Part shown: in pieces, positions 8,746 through 17,795 of the stretch
How the letters are laid out: each line of letters starts with the position of its first letter
Position numbering within the stretch: position 1 is the stretch's first letter
Notes under the pieces: generated by a model
Seen by the model: the letters and a program-made list of their open reading frames with translations, nothing else
Database searches by the model: none
What the model was told of the DNA's origin: nothing
DNA from: Peptostreptococcus stomatis DSM 17678
GTDB taxonomy: Bacteria; Bacillota; Clostridia; Peptostreptococcales; Peptostreptococcaceae
Length of the DNA stretch: 64,000 bases
Assembly (NCBI RefSeq): GCF_000147675.1
Contig: NZ_ADGQ01000004.1
Coordinates: forward strand, 1-64,000
Direction: 5' to 3'
Program-made: the position numbers and the translations under genes

Positions 8746-10371
8746 ATGAATTTTAATGATATAAACTATGAGAGAACAGACTATAATAGGGTGAAAGACA
8801 TATATGAAAAAGCCCTGACTAACATAAGGTCAAGTAAAGACTTTGATGAGGTTAAGTCCACCATAGAATCTCTAAATAAGACCAGGGTCCACCTTCAAAC
8901 TATGAAGGAAGTGGCATCTATAAAGTACTCTATAAATACCAAGGATGACTATTTTGTTGGTGAAAATGAATACTGGGATGAGTATGGTCCCCTTTATCAG
9001 GACCTGGATTATGAGCTTTATCAAACTCTTTTAAGTATAGGTTTTAAAGACCAGATAATAGAAGAGTATGGCAGGCAATTCTATAGCCTGATGGAGTGCC
9101 AGGTTAAGAGTTTTTCTAGGGATATAATAGGACTTTTACAGGAGGAAAATAGGCTTATGTCAGATTATACAGGCCTACTGGCTTCTGCAAAAATAGATTT
9201 TGCTGGAAGGGTATGCAACTTATCTGATATGAACTTCTATATGGAGTCCCTGGATGATAGGGTTAGGGAAGAGGCCATAAGGGCCCATACTGGTTTTTTT
9301 GAAGAAAATGAAGATAGGTTTGACCAGCTATTTGATAGCCTAGTTAATATAAGGCACCAGATGGCCCTTAAAATGGGTTACAAATCCTTTATTGATTTAG
9401 GATACTATAGGATGCAGAGAACCGACTACAATAGGGATATGGTGGCTAATTTAAGGGAAAATGTATTGGCTAAATATAGTAAAAAGGTCCATGCCTTATA
9501 TGAGGCCCAGGCCCAGAGAATTGGCAGGGACAAGATAGACTATTTTTGTGAGAGGATTGAATTCTTGGATGGGAATGCAGAGCCAAAGGGTGATAGCAAG
9601 GAAATATTTGAGGCTGGGAGAGCCATGTATTCAAGTCTATCGAAGGAGACACAAGAATTTTTTGATTTTCTTTTTTCCAAGGGACTTTTTGATGTTGAGG
9701 CTAGGGAAAATAAGGCAATGGGTGGTTACTGTACGGTTTTACCAGAATACAAAATGCCCTTTATATTTGCCAATTTCAATGGGACAGTGGATGATATAGA
9801 TGTCCTAACACACGAGGCTGGTCATGCCTTCCAGATGTATATGTCCAGACATATTGACATGCCAGAGTTGATTTTTCCAACCCTGGATTCATGTGAGATA
9901 CATTCAATGAGTATGGAATTTTTTACATATCCATGGATGGACCTATTCTTTGGTCAAGATGTAGAAAAATATAAGACCTACCATTATGGTTCTGCAATTA
10001 AATTTCTTCCATATGGCTGTTTGGTTGATCATTTCCAACATGAGATTTATGAGAATCCAGATATGAGTCCTGACCAGAGAAAGGCTACCTGGTTAAGGTT
10101 AGAAAATAAGTATTTACCCTATAGGGATTATGGAGATTTAGATATTTTAAATAGGGGTGGCTACTGGTTTAGGCAGGGACATATATACAAGGATCCTTTT
10201 TATTATATAGATTATGTTTTGGCCCAAATTTGTGCCTTGAATTTTTATGAAAAAATGCAAGATGATTATGATATGGCCTGGAATGACTACTTAAAAATAT
10301 GTAGGTTAGGAGGCCGATATTCATTTTTTGATTTGGTTAAAATTGCAAATTTACCTAATCCTTTTAATTAA
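8746..10371 (+). CDS. M3 family zinc oligoendopeptidase
   Basis: 541 residues from the ATG at 8746, with GGAG seven bases upstream; a GTG at 8713 in frame is a weaker alternative. The thermolysin-like zinc site is THEAGHAF near residue 355, with a downstream SCEIHSMSMEFF segment providing the third ligand near residue 384. The protein is shorter than classic PepF (about 600) but matches the short M3 oligoendopeptidases. There is no signal peptide, so it acts in the cytoplasm on imported peptides, in keeping with an amino-acid-fermenting lifestyle (inference). Single gene. Confidence 0.9.
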   Translation: MNFNDINYERTDYNRVKDIYEKALTNIRSSKDFDEVKSTIESLNKTRVHLQTMKEVASIKYSINTKDDYFVGENEYWDEYGPLYQDLDYELYQTLLSIGFKDQIIEEYGRQFYSLMECQVKSFSRDIIGLLQEENRLMSDYTGLLASAKIDFAGRVCNLSDMNFYMESLDDRVREEAIRAHTGFFEENEDRFDQLFDSLVNIRHQMALKMGYKSFIDLGYYRMQRTDYNRDMVANLRENVLAKYSKKVHALYEAQAQRIGRDKIDYFCERIEFLDGNAEPKGDSKEIFEAGRAMYSSLSKETQEFFDFLFSKGLFDVEARENKAMGGYCTVLPEYKMPFIFANFNGTVDDIDVLTHEAGHAFQMYMSRHIDMPELIFPTLDSCEIHSMSMEFFTYPWMDLFFGQDVEKYKTYHYGSAIKFLPYGCLVDHFQHEIYENPDMSPDQRKATWLRLENKYLPYRDYGDLDILNRGGYWFRQGHIYKDPFYYIDYVLAQICALNFYEKMQDDYDMAWNDYLKICRLGGRYSFFDLVKIANLPNPFN

Positions 10372-10401
10372 AATAGGTAAAATAGGCAAATGATGTTTGA
10401 C

Positions 10402-10430
10402 TTGACACAAAATTAAAAAGATTATAAAAT
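10402..10430 (+). promoter_or_regulatory. Sigma-A type promoter for rny
   Basis: TTGACA (10402-10407), 17-bp spacer, TAAAAT (10425-10430). It leaves a leader of about 120 nt before the RNase Y ribosome site, containing a direct-repeat-like ATGAAAATGAAATTTGAAAAC but no clear structure. Confidence 0.7.
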
Positions 10431-10558
10431 AGAGTGTGGGAGTATGTGCCTACAAAAATTTATGATTTGAAAGCTATAATTTTTGTTGATATGCGAATAA
10501 ACGAATATTGAATGAAAATGAAATTTGAAAACAGAATAAGACAAAGGAGGTGGACGCA

Positions 10559-12097
10559 ATTAATCCTTATATAATAATAACTGCTGTAGTGGCAGTATTA
10601 CTAGGGCTATTAATTGGTTATGTTATCAGAAAAAACATCTCTGAAGCCAAGATAGGACAGGCAGAAAATTTGGCCAAGGAAATCCTTGAAAAGGCAAACA
10701 GAGACTCTGAAACAGTGAAGAAAGAAAAACTTCTAGAGGCTAAAGAAGAGATTCATAGATTACGTACTGAAGGCGAAAAAGAAAACAAGGAAAGAAGAAA
10801 TGAAGTACAGAAATATGAAAAGAGAGTTTTACAGAAAGAGGAAACTCTTGACAGGAAGATTCAGTCTTTAGAGCAGAAGGAAGCAAACCTACAGAAGAAA
10901 AATGAAGCGGTTGCTAAGAAAGAAAGTGAAGTAGAGGAAATAAAAGTCCAGCAACAGCAGAAATTGGAAAGTATATCAGGTTTTACAACTGAAGAAGCCA
11001 AAGAAATAATACTTTCTAATGCTGAGAGAGATGTTAGAAGAGAAATGTCTCTAATGATCAAGGAAAAGGAAGCCCAGGCCAAGGAAGAAGCTGAAAAGAA
11101 GGCTAGGGAAATCATTGGCTATGCTATCCAGAAGTGTTCTGCTGACCATGTTGCTGAAACTACCGTATCAGTAGTTAACCTACCTAATGATGAAATGAAG
11201 GGTAGGATAATCGGTAGAGAAGGTAGAAATATCAGGGCTTTGGAAACATTGACCGGTATAGACTTGATAATAGACGATACTCCAGAAGCAGTAATCTTAT
11301 CAGGATTTGATCCAATCAGGAGAGAGGTTGCAAGAATCGCTCTTGAAAATCTGATAAGTGATGGTAGAATACATCCAGCCAGAATCGAAGAGATGGTGGA
11401 AAAGGCTAAGAAAGAGGTTCAGAATATCGTCAAAGAAGCTGGTGAACAGGCTATGTTTGACACTGGTGTACACGGACTTCATCCAGAGTTGGTCAAGCTA
11501 TTAGGTAGACTTAGGTACAGGACTAGTTATGGTCAGAATGTATTAAAGCATTCCATAGAAGTATCTATACTAGCTGGTATAATGGCAGAGGAAATAGGTG
11601 CAGACGTTAAATTAGCCAAGAGGGCAGGTTTAGTGCATGACATCGGTAAGGCTGTTGACCACGAAATCGAAGGTACACACATAGAAATAGGTATGGACTT
11701 ATTGAAGAAGTACAAGGAATCTAAGGACGTAATACATGCAATGAGTACCCACCATGGTGACTATGAGCCACAGACAGTAGAGGCTGTTTTGGTTACAGCT
11801 GCAGATGCTGTTTCTGCTGCTAGGCCAGGTGCTAGGAGAGAGACTCTTGAAGCTTATATCAAGAGACTTGAAAAACTTGAAGAAATAACTAATTCATATG
11901 AGGGTGTAGAAAAGTCATTTGCTATCCAAGCAGGTAGAGAAGTCAGGATAATGGTTAAGCCAGAATATGTAAATGATGAAGAAATGCACTTATTGGCTAG
12001 AGATATGACTAAGAGGATCGAAGAAGAACTTGAATATCCAGGTCAGATCAAGGTGAGTATAATCAGGGAGACTAGGGCTACTGATTATGCTAAATAA
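10559..12097 (+). CDS. rny: Ribonuclease Y, probable ATT start
   Basis: Membrane-anchored endoribonuclease that initiates mRNA decay. One N-terminal membrane helix (residues about 3-22) is followed by a long charged coiled coil to residue about 190, a KH domain ([12 protein letters not shown]) and an HD domain ([12 protein letters not shown]), ending EYAK-like in DYAK. From ATT at 10559 the product has 512 residues, close to the 520 of B. subtilis, and begins M-N-P against M-T-P there. The only ribosome site, AAAGGAGG (10543-10550), lies 8 nt before this ATT. The GTG at 10550 overlaps that site, and an in-frame TGA at 10526 excludes earlier starts. Monocistronic, with its own promoter and terminator. 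Confidence 0.93.
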   Translation: MNPYIIITAVVAVLLGLLIGYVIRKNISEAKIGQAENLAKEILEKANRDSETVKKEKLLEAKEEIHRLRTEGEKENKERRNEVQKYEKRVLQKEETLDRKIQSLEQKEANLQKKNEAVAKKESEVEEIKVQQQQKLESISGFTTEEAKEIILSNAERDVRREMSLMIKEKEAQAKEEAEKKAREIIGYAIQKCSADHVAETTVSVVNLPNDEMKGRIIGREGRNIRALETLTGIDLIIDDTPEAVILSGFDPIRREVARIALENLISDGRIHPARIEEMVEKAKKEVQNIVKEAGEQAMFDTGVHGLHPELVKLLGRLRYRTSYGQNVLKHSIEVSILAGIMAEEIGADVKLAKRAGLVHDIGKAVDHEIEGTHIEIGMDLLKKYKESKDVIHAMSTHHGDYEPQTVEAVLVTAADAVSAARPGARRETLEAYIKRLEKLEEITNSYEGVEKSFAIQAGREVRIMVKPEYVNDEEMHLLARDMTKRIEEELEYPGQIKVSIIRETRATDYAK

Positions 12098-12145
12098 GCA
12101 ATTTTTGATTAAAATGAGCTAACCTCTATGGGAAGCCTCAAGTAA

Positions 12146-12195
12146 GGGGGTAGATATTTATTTAGATAAAATGAATATCTACCCCCTTTTTGTTT
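12146..12195 (+). terminator. Intrinsic terminator of rny
   Basis: GGGGGTAGATATT pairs with AATATCTACCCCC, followed by TTTTTGTTTTT. Very strong. Confidence 0.93.
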
Positions 12196-12299
12196 TTATA
12201 AGGATTTTAGAGAAGTCCTTTTTAGTTTATAATGGGAAAATTTTATGGTATAATAGGTGTAAATATATTTGTTTTAATGTTAAATAGGAGGTGTTGGTT

Positions 12300-14081
12300 T
12301 TGAAAAATTTTACAAATATAGTTTCAAATCTTGACGCTCTAAAACTTAAGAAAGTTGAAGAATTTATATATAAAAATGTAGGTGAAGAAGTATTTATCTT
12401 ACCAAAGGTTGTGCCTTTCAAGGGAATAAATACTGATATGCTATATATAAAGGATAACAAACTCTTGTTTATAAAGTTTATGGATACAACGGAAGAACTA
12501 TTTTCCTTCCTAGATGAAGAAATCTTGGAGATAATGAGGGAAGAGTTTGAGCTTATGAAGGAAAATATGGATAGGTATTTCCCTGATATTTCTTATAACT
12601 ATGTTTTTATCATGCCGTATATAGACTATATAGAAGATACATATGGTATGGATGACTTCATAAGCGAAAATATTATATGTGGTTCTAAGGTAAAGGAATT
12701 AATAAACGAAGACAATATAGATTTTGATTCATATTTCAAGGAAGCAAATGATGAAATTGCTATGTCTATTTACCTATTTAGGGTTTGTACAGAGTATTTT
12801 ACCTTGACAAGAGACATAAACACAAATAAGAAACTAAAAAAGATAAGTTTCCATGATAAAAACCTTGACTACAAGTTCGTCCTGATGGATGATGACCAAA
12901 TTCTCAATATAGCCTCCGTAAATTATGGTAACCATGCTATAGTAGGTGGGTCAGGGACCGGTAAGAGTGCTATTATGCTGGGTAGGGTAATAAAATTATC
13001 CAAGATCTATCCCCACCACAATTTCTTAATCTTGACCTTTACCAAGCAACAGGCCAACAAGTATCTAGAGCTCTTGGATATACTAAAGGTAGATACCAAC
13101 AATATAATGGTTTATACCTTTAGCTCCTTTATATTCAAGGTGGCCAAGATAAACAAACTCGTTATAGACTATAACCTGGTAAAAACCAACTATGATAAGG
13201 CCTTTGCCAATATAATGAAGCAGGTGGATAATTCTGTAAAGAACAAGAAGATGTTCAAGGGCATCTTTATTGATGAAGCAGAAAATATGAATGAGGATGA
13301 CATAAACCTTATCTACCAGTTCCTATATACGAGTAAGAGGGTCTTTAACGTCAATGTATGCAAGGCATATAATATAAATAATAGCCTTAATATATATAAG
13401 TGTAAGATAAAGGAAAATATAGAGTATGAGGATGAACTATACCTGGAAAAGAACTATAGGCAGTCCCAAGAGGTAGTTGACTTTATAAACAGTTTTTGTG
13501 ACAGGTCAAATGACTATATAAGGTCTCTAAGGGATAATATTCCAACTACTATATTTATGAAGACCAAGTCTATCTACAAGAGTGGTATGAATGTGAATAT
13601 AGTCAAGGTAGATGACCTGGATGATCAGATACATTCTGTGATATGGGAGATACAGCACCTGATAAATGATTGTGGATTTAAGCCGGAGGACATAGCAGTT
13701 GTATATCCATTTAATAAGAAGAAGCTTAAGAATGGGAAGATGATATACTTCCAGTATATGTTGAGAAAGTCTTTAGAAGATGCTGATATACCTTATATGT
13801 ATGCGGATGATACAGTTACCAACCTTACACCAAAGACGGGGGTAACAATATCAAACATATATTCAATCAAGTCCCTGTCATACAAGGCCATAATAATATG
13901 TGAGTTGGAGATGCTTTACAACCACAAGGTAAGTGCTGAGGACCAGGACTACCAGATAAATGACTTTGTAGGGGATTTAAATAAGGTATACACGGCCATG
14001 ACAAGGGTAGAGGACTACCTATCGATTATAGCATCCTATGATAAGGACTCTAGTGATATATTTAAATTATTGATAGACTAG
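12300..14081 (+). CDS. UvrD-like superfamily 1 helicase with degenerate NERD-like N-terminus
   Basis: 593 residues from TTG at 12300, which has AGGAGG (12286-12291) at 8-nt spacing; an in-frame GTG at 12291 overlaps that site. The ATPase core shows Walker A GGSGTGKS near residue 215, motif Ia LTFTKQQANKYL, Walker B GIFIDEAENM near 322, EKNYRQSQEVVDFIN (motif IV region), and a final AMTRVEDYLSI (motif VI). The N-terminal 180 residues (GEEVFILPKVVPF, TDMLYIKDNKLLFIKFMD) have the spacing of a NERD-type nuclease domain, but the expected E-x-K is replaced by I-K-F. The protein may be a DNA repair or RNA-related motor; partner and role are unknown. Monocistronic. Confidence 0.78.
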   Translation: MKNFTNIVSNLDALKLKKVEEFIYKNVGEEVFILPKVVPFKGINTDMLYIKDNKLLFIKFMDTTEELFSFLDEEILEIMREEFELMKENMDRYFPDISYNYVFIMPYIDYIEDTYGMDDFISENIICGSKVKELINEDNIDFDSYFKEANDEIAMSIYLFRVCTEYFTLTRDINTNKKLKKISFHDKNLDYKFVLMDDDQILNIASVNYGNHAIVGGSGTGKSAIMLGRVIKLSKIYPHHNFLILTFTKQQANKYLELLDILKVDTNNIMVYTFSSFIFKVAKINKLVIDYNLVKTNYDKAFANIMKQVDNSVKNKKMFKGIFIDEAENMNEDDINLIYQFLYTSKRVFNVNVCKAYNINNSLNIYKCKIKENIEYEDELYLEKNYRQSQEVVDFINSFCDRSNDYIRSLRDNIPTTIFMKTKSIYKSGMNVNIVKVDDLDDQIHSVIWEIQHLINDCGFKPEDIAVVYPFNKKKLKNGKMIYFQYMLRKSLEDADIPYMYADDTVTNLTPKTGVTISNIYSIKSLSYKAIIICELEMLYNHKVSAEDQDYQINDFVGDLNKVYTAMTRVEDYLSIIASYDKDSSDIFKLLID

Positions 14082-14167
14082 GGAAGTGCTGGTTGATAGT
14101 TATAAGATGCTCGCCTGGGAGGGAAACCCAGCCAAAAACCTAAAAACAAGTGTATAAATAAGCAAAA

Positions 14168-14218
14168 ATAAACCAGTCTTTCAATATCCCATAAAAGGTA
14201 TTGGAGACTGGTTTTATA
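14168..14218. terminator. Bidirectional terminator between helicase and uppP
   Basis: AAACCAGTCT (14170-14179) pairs with AGACTGGTTT (14205-14214), with inner AATA/TATT pairing. T-rich tail on the plus strand and the complement on the minus strand suit the two convergent genes. Confidence 0.85.
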
Positions 14219-14226
14219 TTACTATA

Positions 14227-15039
14227 CTATCCTGCGATTGCAAAGTATATGAATACTATTATACCAAGAACGATTCTATAGGCACCAAAGGCCTTGAAAT
14301 CGTGCTTTTTGATGTAGGATATGAAGAACTTTATAACTATAACCGATACTATAAAGGCAACAAGTGATCCAACAAACATTATAAACCATTCAAATCCTGT
14401 AAAAGCAAAGCCCGCCTTTAGAAGTTTCAATAGACTGGCACCCAACATGGTAGGTATGGCAAGGAAGAAGGAAAATTCTGCTGCTATAAACCTAGAAGTA
14501 CCTAATAGGGTAGCACCTATAATTGTAGATCCTGACCTTGATGTACCTGGTACCAGGGCAAGACACTGGAAAAGGCCTATTAATAGGGCAGTCTTATAGG
14601 ATACTTGGCTAAACTTAGTAATACTCGGTTTTCTATGCCTATTTTCAATCCATATCATAATGATACCATATATGATAAGGGCACCTGCCACTACAGAAGG
14701 TCTAAAAAAGATCCTGTCTATCTGGTCTTCGAAAAGGACACCTATTATGCCCGATGGTAGGACAGCAATCAGTACTTTTATCCAAAGGTTCCAAGTCGCC
14801 TTCTTAGCTTTTGGGCTTTTTCTACTTGAAAAAGGATTTAGTTTATTAAAATACAGTATTAATACTGCCAATATAGATCCAAACTGTATGACTACTAAAA
14901 AAGTATCTATAAATTTTTTTGAGCCTACCAGGTGTAAAAACTGGTCGACTAAAATCATATGTCCCGTGCTACTGACTGGTAACCATTCTGTTATACCTTG
15001 TACAATACCAAGGAAAATCGCCTTAAAAATTTCTAACAA
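14227..15039 (-). CDS. uppP: Undecaprenyl-diphosphatase
   Basis: A 270-residue integral membrane phosphatase that recycles undecaprenyl pyrophosphate to the monophosphate carrier for peptidoglycan and other wall polymers, also conferring bacitracin tolerance. Both family motifs are present: the glutamate-rich QGITEWLPVSSTGHM near residue 14-28 and PGTSRSGSTI near residue 165. About eight membrane segments. The start is TTG at 15037-15039 with AGGAGG 8 nt upstream on the minus strand. Monocistronic, with a shared terminator at its 3' end. Confidence 0.96.
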   Translation of the reverse strand: MLEIFKAIFLGIVQGITEWLPVSSTGHMILVDQFLHLVGSKKFIDTFLVVIQFGSILAVLILYFNKLNPFSSRKSPKAKKATWNLWIKVLIAVLPSGIIGVLFEDQIDRIFFRPSVVAGALIIYGIIMIWIENRHRKPSITKFSQVSYKTALLIGLFQCLALVPGTSRSGSTIIGATLLGTSRFIAAEFSFFLAIPTMLGASLLKLLKAGFAFTGFEWFIMFVGSLVAFIVSVIVIKFFISYIKKHDFKAFGAYRIVLGIIVFIYFAIAG

Positions 15040-15125
15040 AAATATGTCCTCCTTTTATGAAATCTACTAATAATAGTATCACAAGAAATCTTATAAATCA
15101 ATTATTTTATATATAAAGGGTAATT

Positions 15126-15160
15126 AAAAAGTCCCCCAGAATAAAGTGACTGGGGGACAC
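15126..15160 (-). terminator. Intrinsic terminator of the aminotransferase gene
   Basis: GTCCCCCAG and CTGGGGGAC arms (15131-15157) around a 9-nt loop; on the minus strand they are followed by TTTTT. Confidence 0.92.
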
Positions 15161-15176
15161 ATTTCTCTAATGTGAT

Positions 15177-16376
15177 TTATTTGTGGCCAGCAGCCTTGTA
15201 AGCTTCTAGACCATACTTCATACATTCAGCAGCAGCCTTTAGGTCATCTGCATTTAGAATATAGGCAAGTCTAACTTCATCTCTTCCTAGGCCAGGAGTA
15301 GCGTAGAAGTTTTCAGCTGGTGTAGCCATAGTAGTTGCACCATTGTGGCTGAATTCATTTAGCATGAAGATTACGAAGTCTTCTGCATTTTCTACTGGAA
15401 GCTTAACCTGCATGTAAAAGGCACCTGTTGGCTTTTCACATACAACACCAGGGATTTCCATGATTGCATCATATAGGACATCTCTTCTGTGGCAGTATTC
15501 CTTGTTAACTTCTTCAAGATAAGACTTTGGAGTCTTGTATAGCTCTGCTGAACCAACCATTTCTAGTGTAGGCACGCATAGTCTTCCCTGACAAAGCTTT
15601 AGGACCTGAGCTATGAAATCTTTGTTCTTACAAGCTAGAGAACCGATTCTAGCACCACAAGCTGAGTATCTCTTAGATACAGAATCTACTATTATTACCC
15701 TATCCTGAACATTTTCTAGGTTACCAAAGCTAGTATATTTCAATCCATCGTATACAAATTCTCTATATACTTCGTCAGAAATTATCCATAGGTCTTTTTC
15801 TATAGCAATTTCTGCCAACATCTTCATTTCTTCAAGAGTATAGATAGCACCAGTAGGGTTGCCAGGGTTTGAAAGTAGGATAGCCCTAGTCTTTTCATCA
15901 ACTCTAGCAAGTATTTCTTCCTTTGCTGGTAGGTGGAAACCATTTTCAGCCAATGTGGTGATTGGGTTTATTTCAACATCTACACAAGTTGCAAATCCAT
16001 TGTAGTTAGTATAAAAAGGCTCTGGTACAAGTATATTTTCACCAGGGTTACATAGTGTCATCATTGCAAATAAAAGTGCTTCAGAACCACCGTTTGTAAT
16101 TAGAAGCTCTTCATGATTGAATTCCATGTCATAAGACTTGTAGTATTTGATCATTGCATCTAATAGGTCATCAGAACCAACTGAATCAGCATAAGCAAGT
16201 ACATCTTCATCAAACTCTCTTATAGCCTTCATAAAGCCTTCCGGAGTCTTAATGTCTGGCTGACCTATATTTAGGTGGTAAACCTTAATTCCTTTTTTCT
16301 TTGCTGCAGTAGCATATGGAACAAGCTTTCTCACTGGTGAAGCCTGCATTGAACCAACTCTTTTTGAGTATCTCAT
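15177..16376 (-). CDS. PLP-dependent class I/II aminotransferase
   Basis: A 399-residue fold-type I enzyme of the aspartate aminotransferase superfamily. Visible motifs are ITNGGSEAL (cofactor phosphate side), LLSNPGNPTGAIY, IISDEVYREFVYDG, and the lysine region VDSVSKRYSACGARIG that forms the Schiff base, with a C-terminal R in DEVRLAYI to bind the substrate carboxylate. Substrate specificity (aspartate, alanine, aromatic or other) cannot be read from the sequence. The ATG at 16376 is preceded by GAGGAGG. Monocistronic; the 275-bp gap to the divergent GalT-like gene holds no further gene that I can see. Confidence 0.9.
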   Translation of the reverse strand: MRYSKRVGSMQASPVRKLVPYATAAKKKGIKVYHLNIGQPDIKTPEGFMKAIREFDEDVLAYADSVGSDDLLDAMIKYYKSYDMEFNHEELLITNGGSEALLFAMMTLCNPGENILVPEPFYTNYNGFATCVDVEINPITTLAENGFHLPAKEEILARVDEKTRAILLSNPGNPTGAIYTLEEMKMLAEIAIEKDLWIISDEVYREFVYDGLKYTSFGNLENVQDRVIIVDSVSKRYSACGARIGSLACKNKDFIAQVLKLCQGRLCVPTLEMVGSAELYKTPKSYLEEVNKEYCHRRDVLYDAIMEIPGVVCEKPTGAFYMQVKLPVENAEDFVIFMLNEFSHNGATTMATPAENFYATPGLGRDEVRLAYILNADDLKAAAECMKYGLEAYKAAGHK

Positions 16377-16651
16377 AATTTTCCTCCTCTATATTTAAAA
16401 GTTAATAACGTTTTCTGACGTAACATTAATATAACATAAAACTAGATAAAAATAAACAATTATTGTATATATTTATAATTTAACAAAGCAAGAGGACTTG
16501 TAAAGGGGTTTTTGCTAATTATTATTCTAGTAAAAGTATTAAAAACCATAATTTATTGATTTTCTTTTATAAGAGATGGGTTTTTATTAAAGGCAAAATG
16601 GTATATAATATAGCTAACAGATTATTGTGAATACTAGTATGAGGTGAAATT

Positions 16652-17608
16652 ATGAAAGAAATGAGAAGGGACCAGATAACTGGTGATTTGATTATATACT
16701 CAAGTTATAGGAATAAAAGGCCACATGATACACTTAAGACTAATAAGAATAAACCTAGTGAAGGGCCGAAATACAGTGAAACCTGTCCATTTTGTAGGGG
16801 GAATGAACATTTAAATGATATGCCAACCTATCTTATAGAAGGGGACGGTCAATGGATAGCTAAGTCCGTAAAAAATAAGTTTCCTATAGTTGATATGGAG
16901 ACCGACCATATATTTGGAGAACACGAAGTGGTGGTTGAGACACATAGACATGAGGGGAACTACTATAATATGTCTATTGATGAATTTAAGAATGTTTTTG
17001 GTATCTTTATAAACAGGTACAAGGAATTGTCAGCCAGGCCTGGTATTGAATACGTGAATATATTCAAAAATCACTTGAGGGATGCCGGAGCTTCACTTAT
17101 GCACCCCCATTCGCAAATAGTATCCTTCAACCTTTTACCAGCCGAGATAGTAAAGGAGATAAAAATAGCAAAATCACATATGGACCACCACGATACTAAC
17201 CTATATGACTACATAATAGAGAGTGAAATTGACCACCAAAAAAGGGTGGTGTATAGTGGAAATAAGTTCCTGGTTTTCATACCTCATGCTACAAGATACA
17301 ATGGTGAAATCAGGATTATCTGCAAGGAAGACAAGAAGATTGACCAATGGGGGACAGATGAAATAGATGAAATTTCTTATATATATAAAAAGCTCTTTGA
17401 AAAATGGGAAGATTATAATATGGGAGAGATAGCCTTTAATGTTTTAATACATACCTACCCTTTAAGTGGGGACTATGATGACCTCTTTAGGACCCACTTC
17501 CATATAATACCAAGAAAATTCAATTTTGGAGGCTTTGAACTGTCTACTGACCTCTTTGTATGTGGAACAGATCCAGAAGACCTAGCTGAATTTTTGAGGT
17601 TTGAATAA
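16652..17608 (+). CDS. GalT-like HIT-superfamily nucleotidyltransferase
   Basis: A 318-residue protein of the galactose-1-phosphate uridylyltransferase branch. Zinc-site cysteines are CPFC near residues 45-48, and the nucleophile motif is HPHSQ near residues 151-155 (the second His forms the nucleotidyl intermediate). A second HFHIIPR lies near residue 287. The start MRRDQITGDLIIYSSYRNKRP is typical of the family. No other Leloir-pathway gene is nearby, so it may be a GalT or an ADP-sugar:phosphate adenylyltransferase-type relative; I therefore give no symbol. The ATG at 16652 is preceded by GAGGTGAAATT. Single gene. Confidence 0.82.
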   Translation: MKEMRRDQITGDLIIYSSYRNKRPHDTLKTNKNKPSEGPKYSETCPFCRGNEHLNDMPTYLIEGDGQWIAKSVKNKFPIVDMETDHIFGEHEVVVETHRHEGNYYNMSIDEFKNVFGIFINRYKELSARPGIEYVNIFKNHLRDAGASLMHPHSQIVSFNLLPAEIVKEIKIAKSHMDHHDTNLYDYIIESEIDHQKRVVYSGNKFLVFIPHATRYNGEIRIICKEDKKIDQWGTDEIDEISYIYKKLFEKWEDYNMGEIAFNVLIHTYPLSGDYDDLFRTHFHIIPRKFNFGGFELSTDLFVCGTDPEDLAEFLRFE

Positions 17609-17795
17609 GCTTAATTGAGGGGTTTTAAATCTAAGAGATTATAGAGATGGTTTAGGTTGATGATAAGAATAGTTTTTAATATAATTTAGAAGTTCTACTT
17701 GAAATTATTTAAAAGTTGATATATAATTAAAAAAACAAAAAGCGAATATTAAATCTAAAAAATAGAAAAATAATTCATGTATTTTAGGAGGACAT

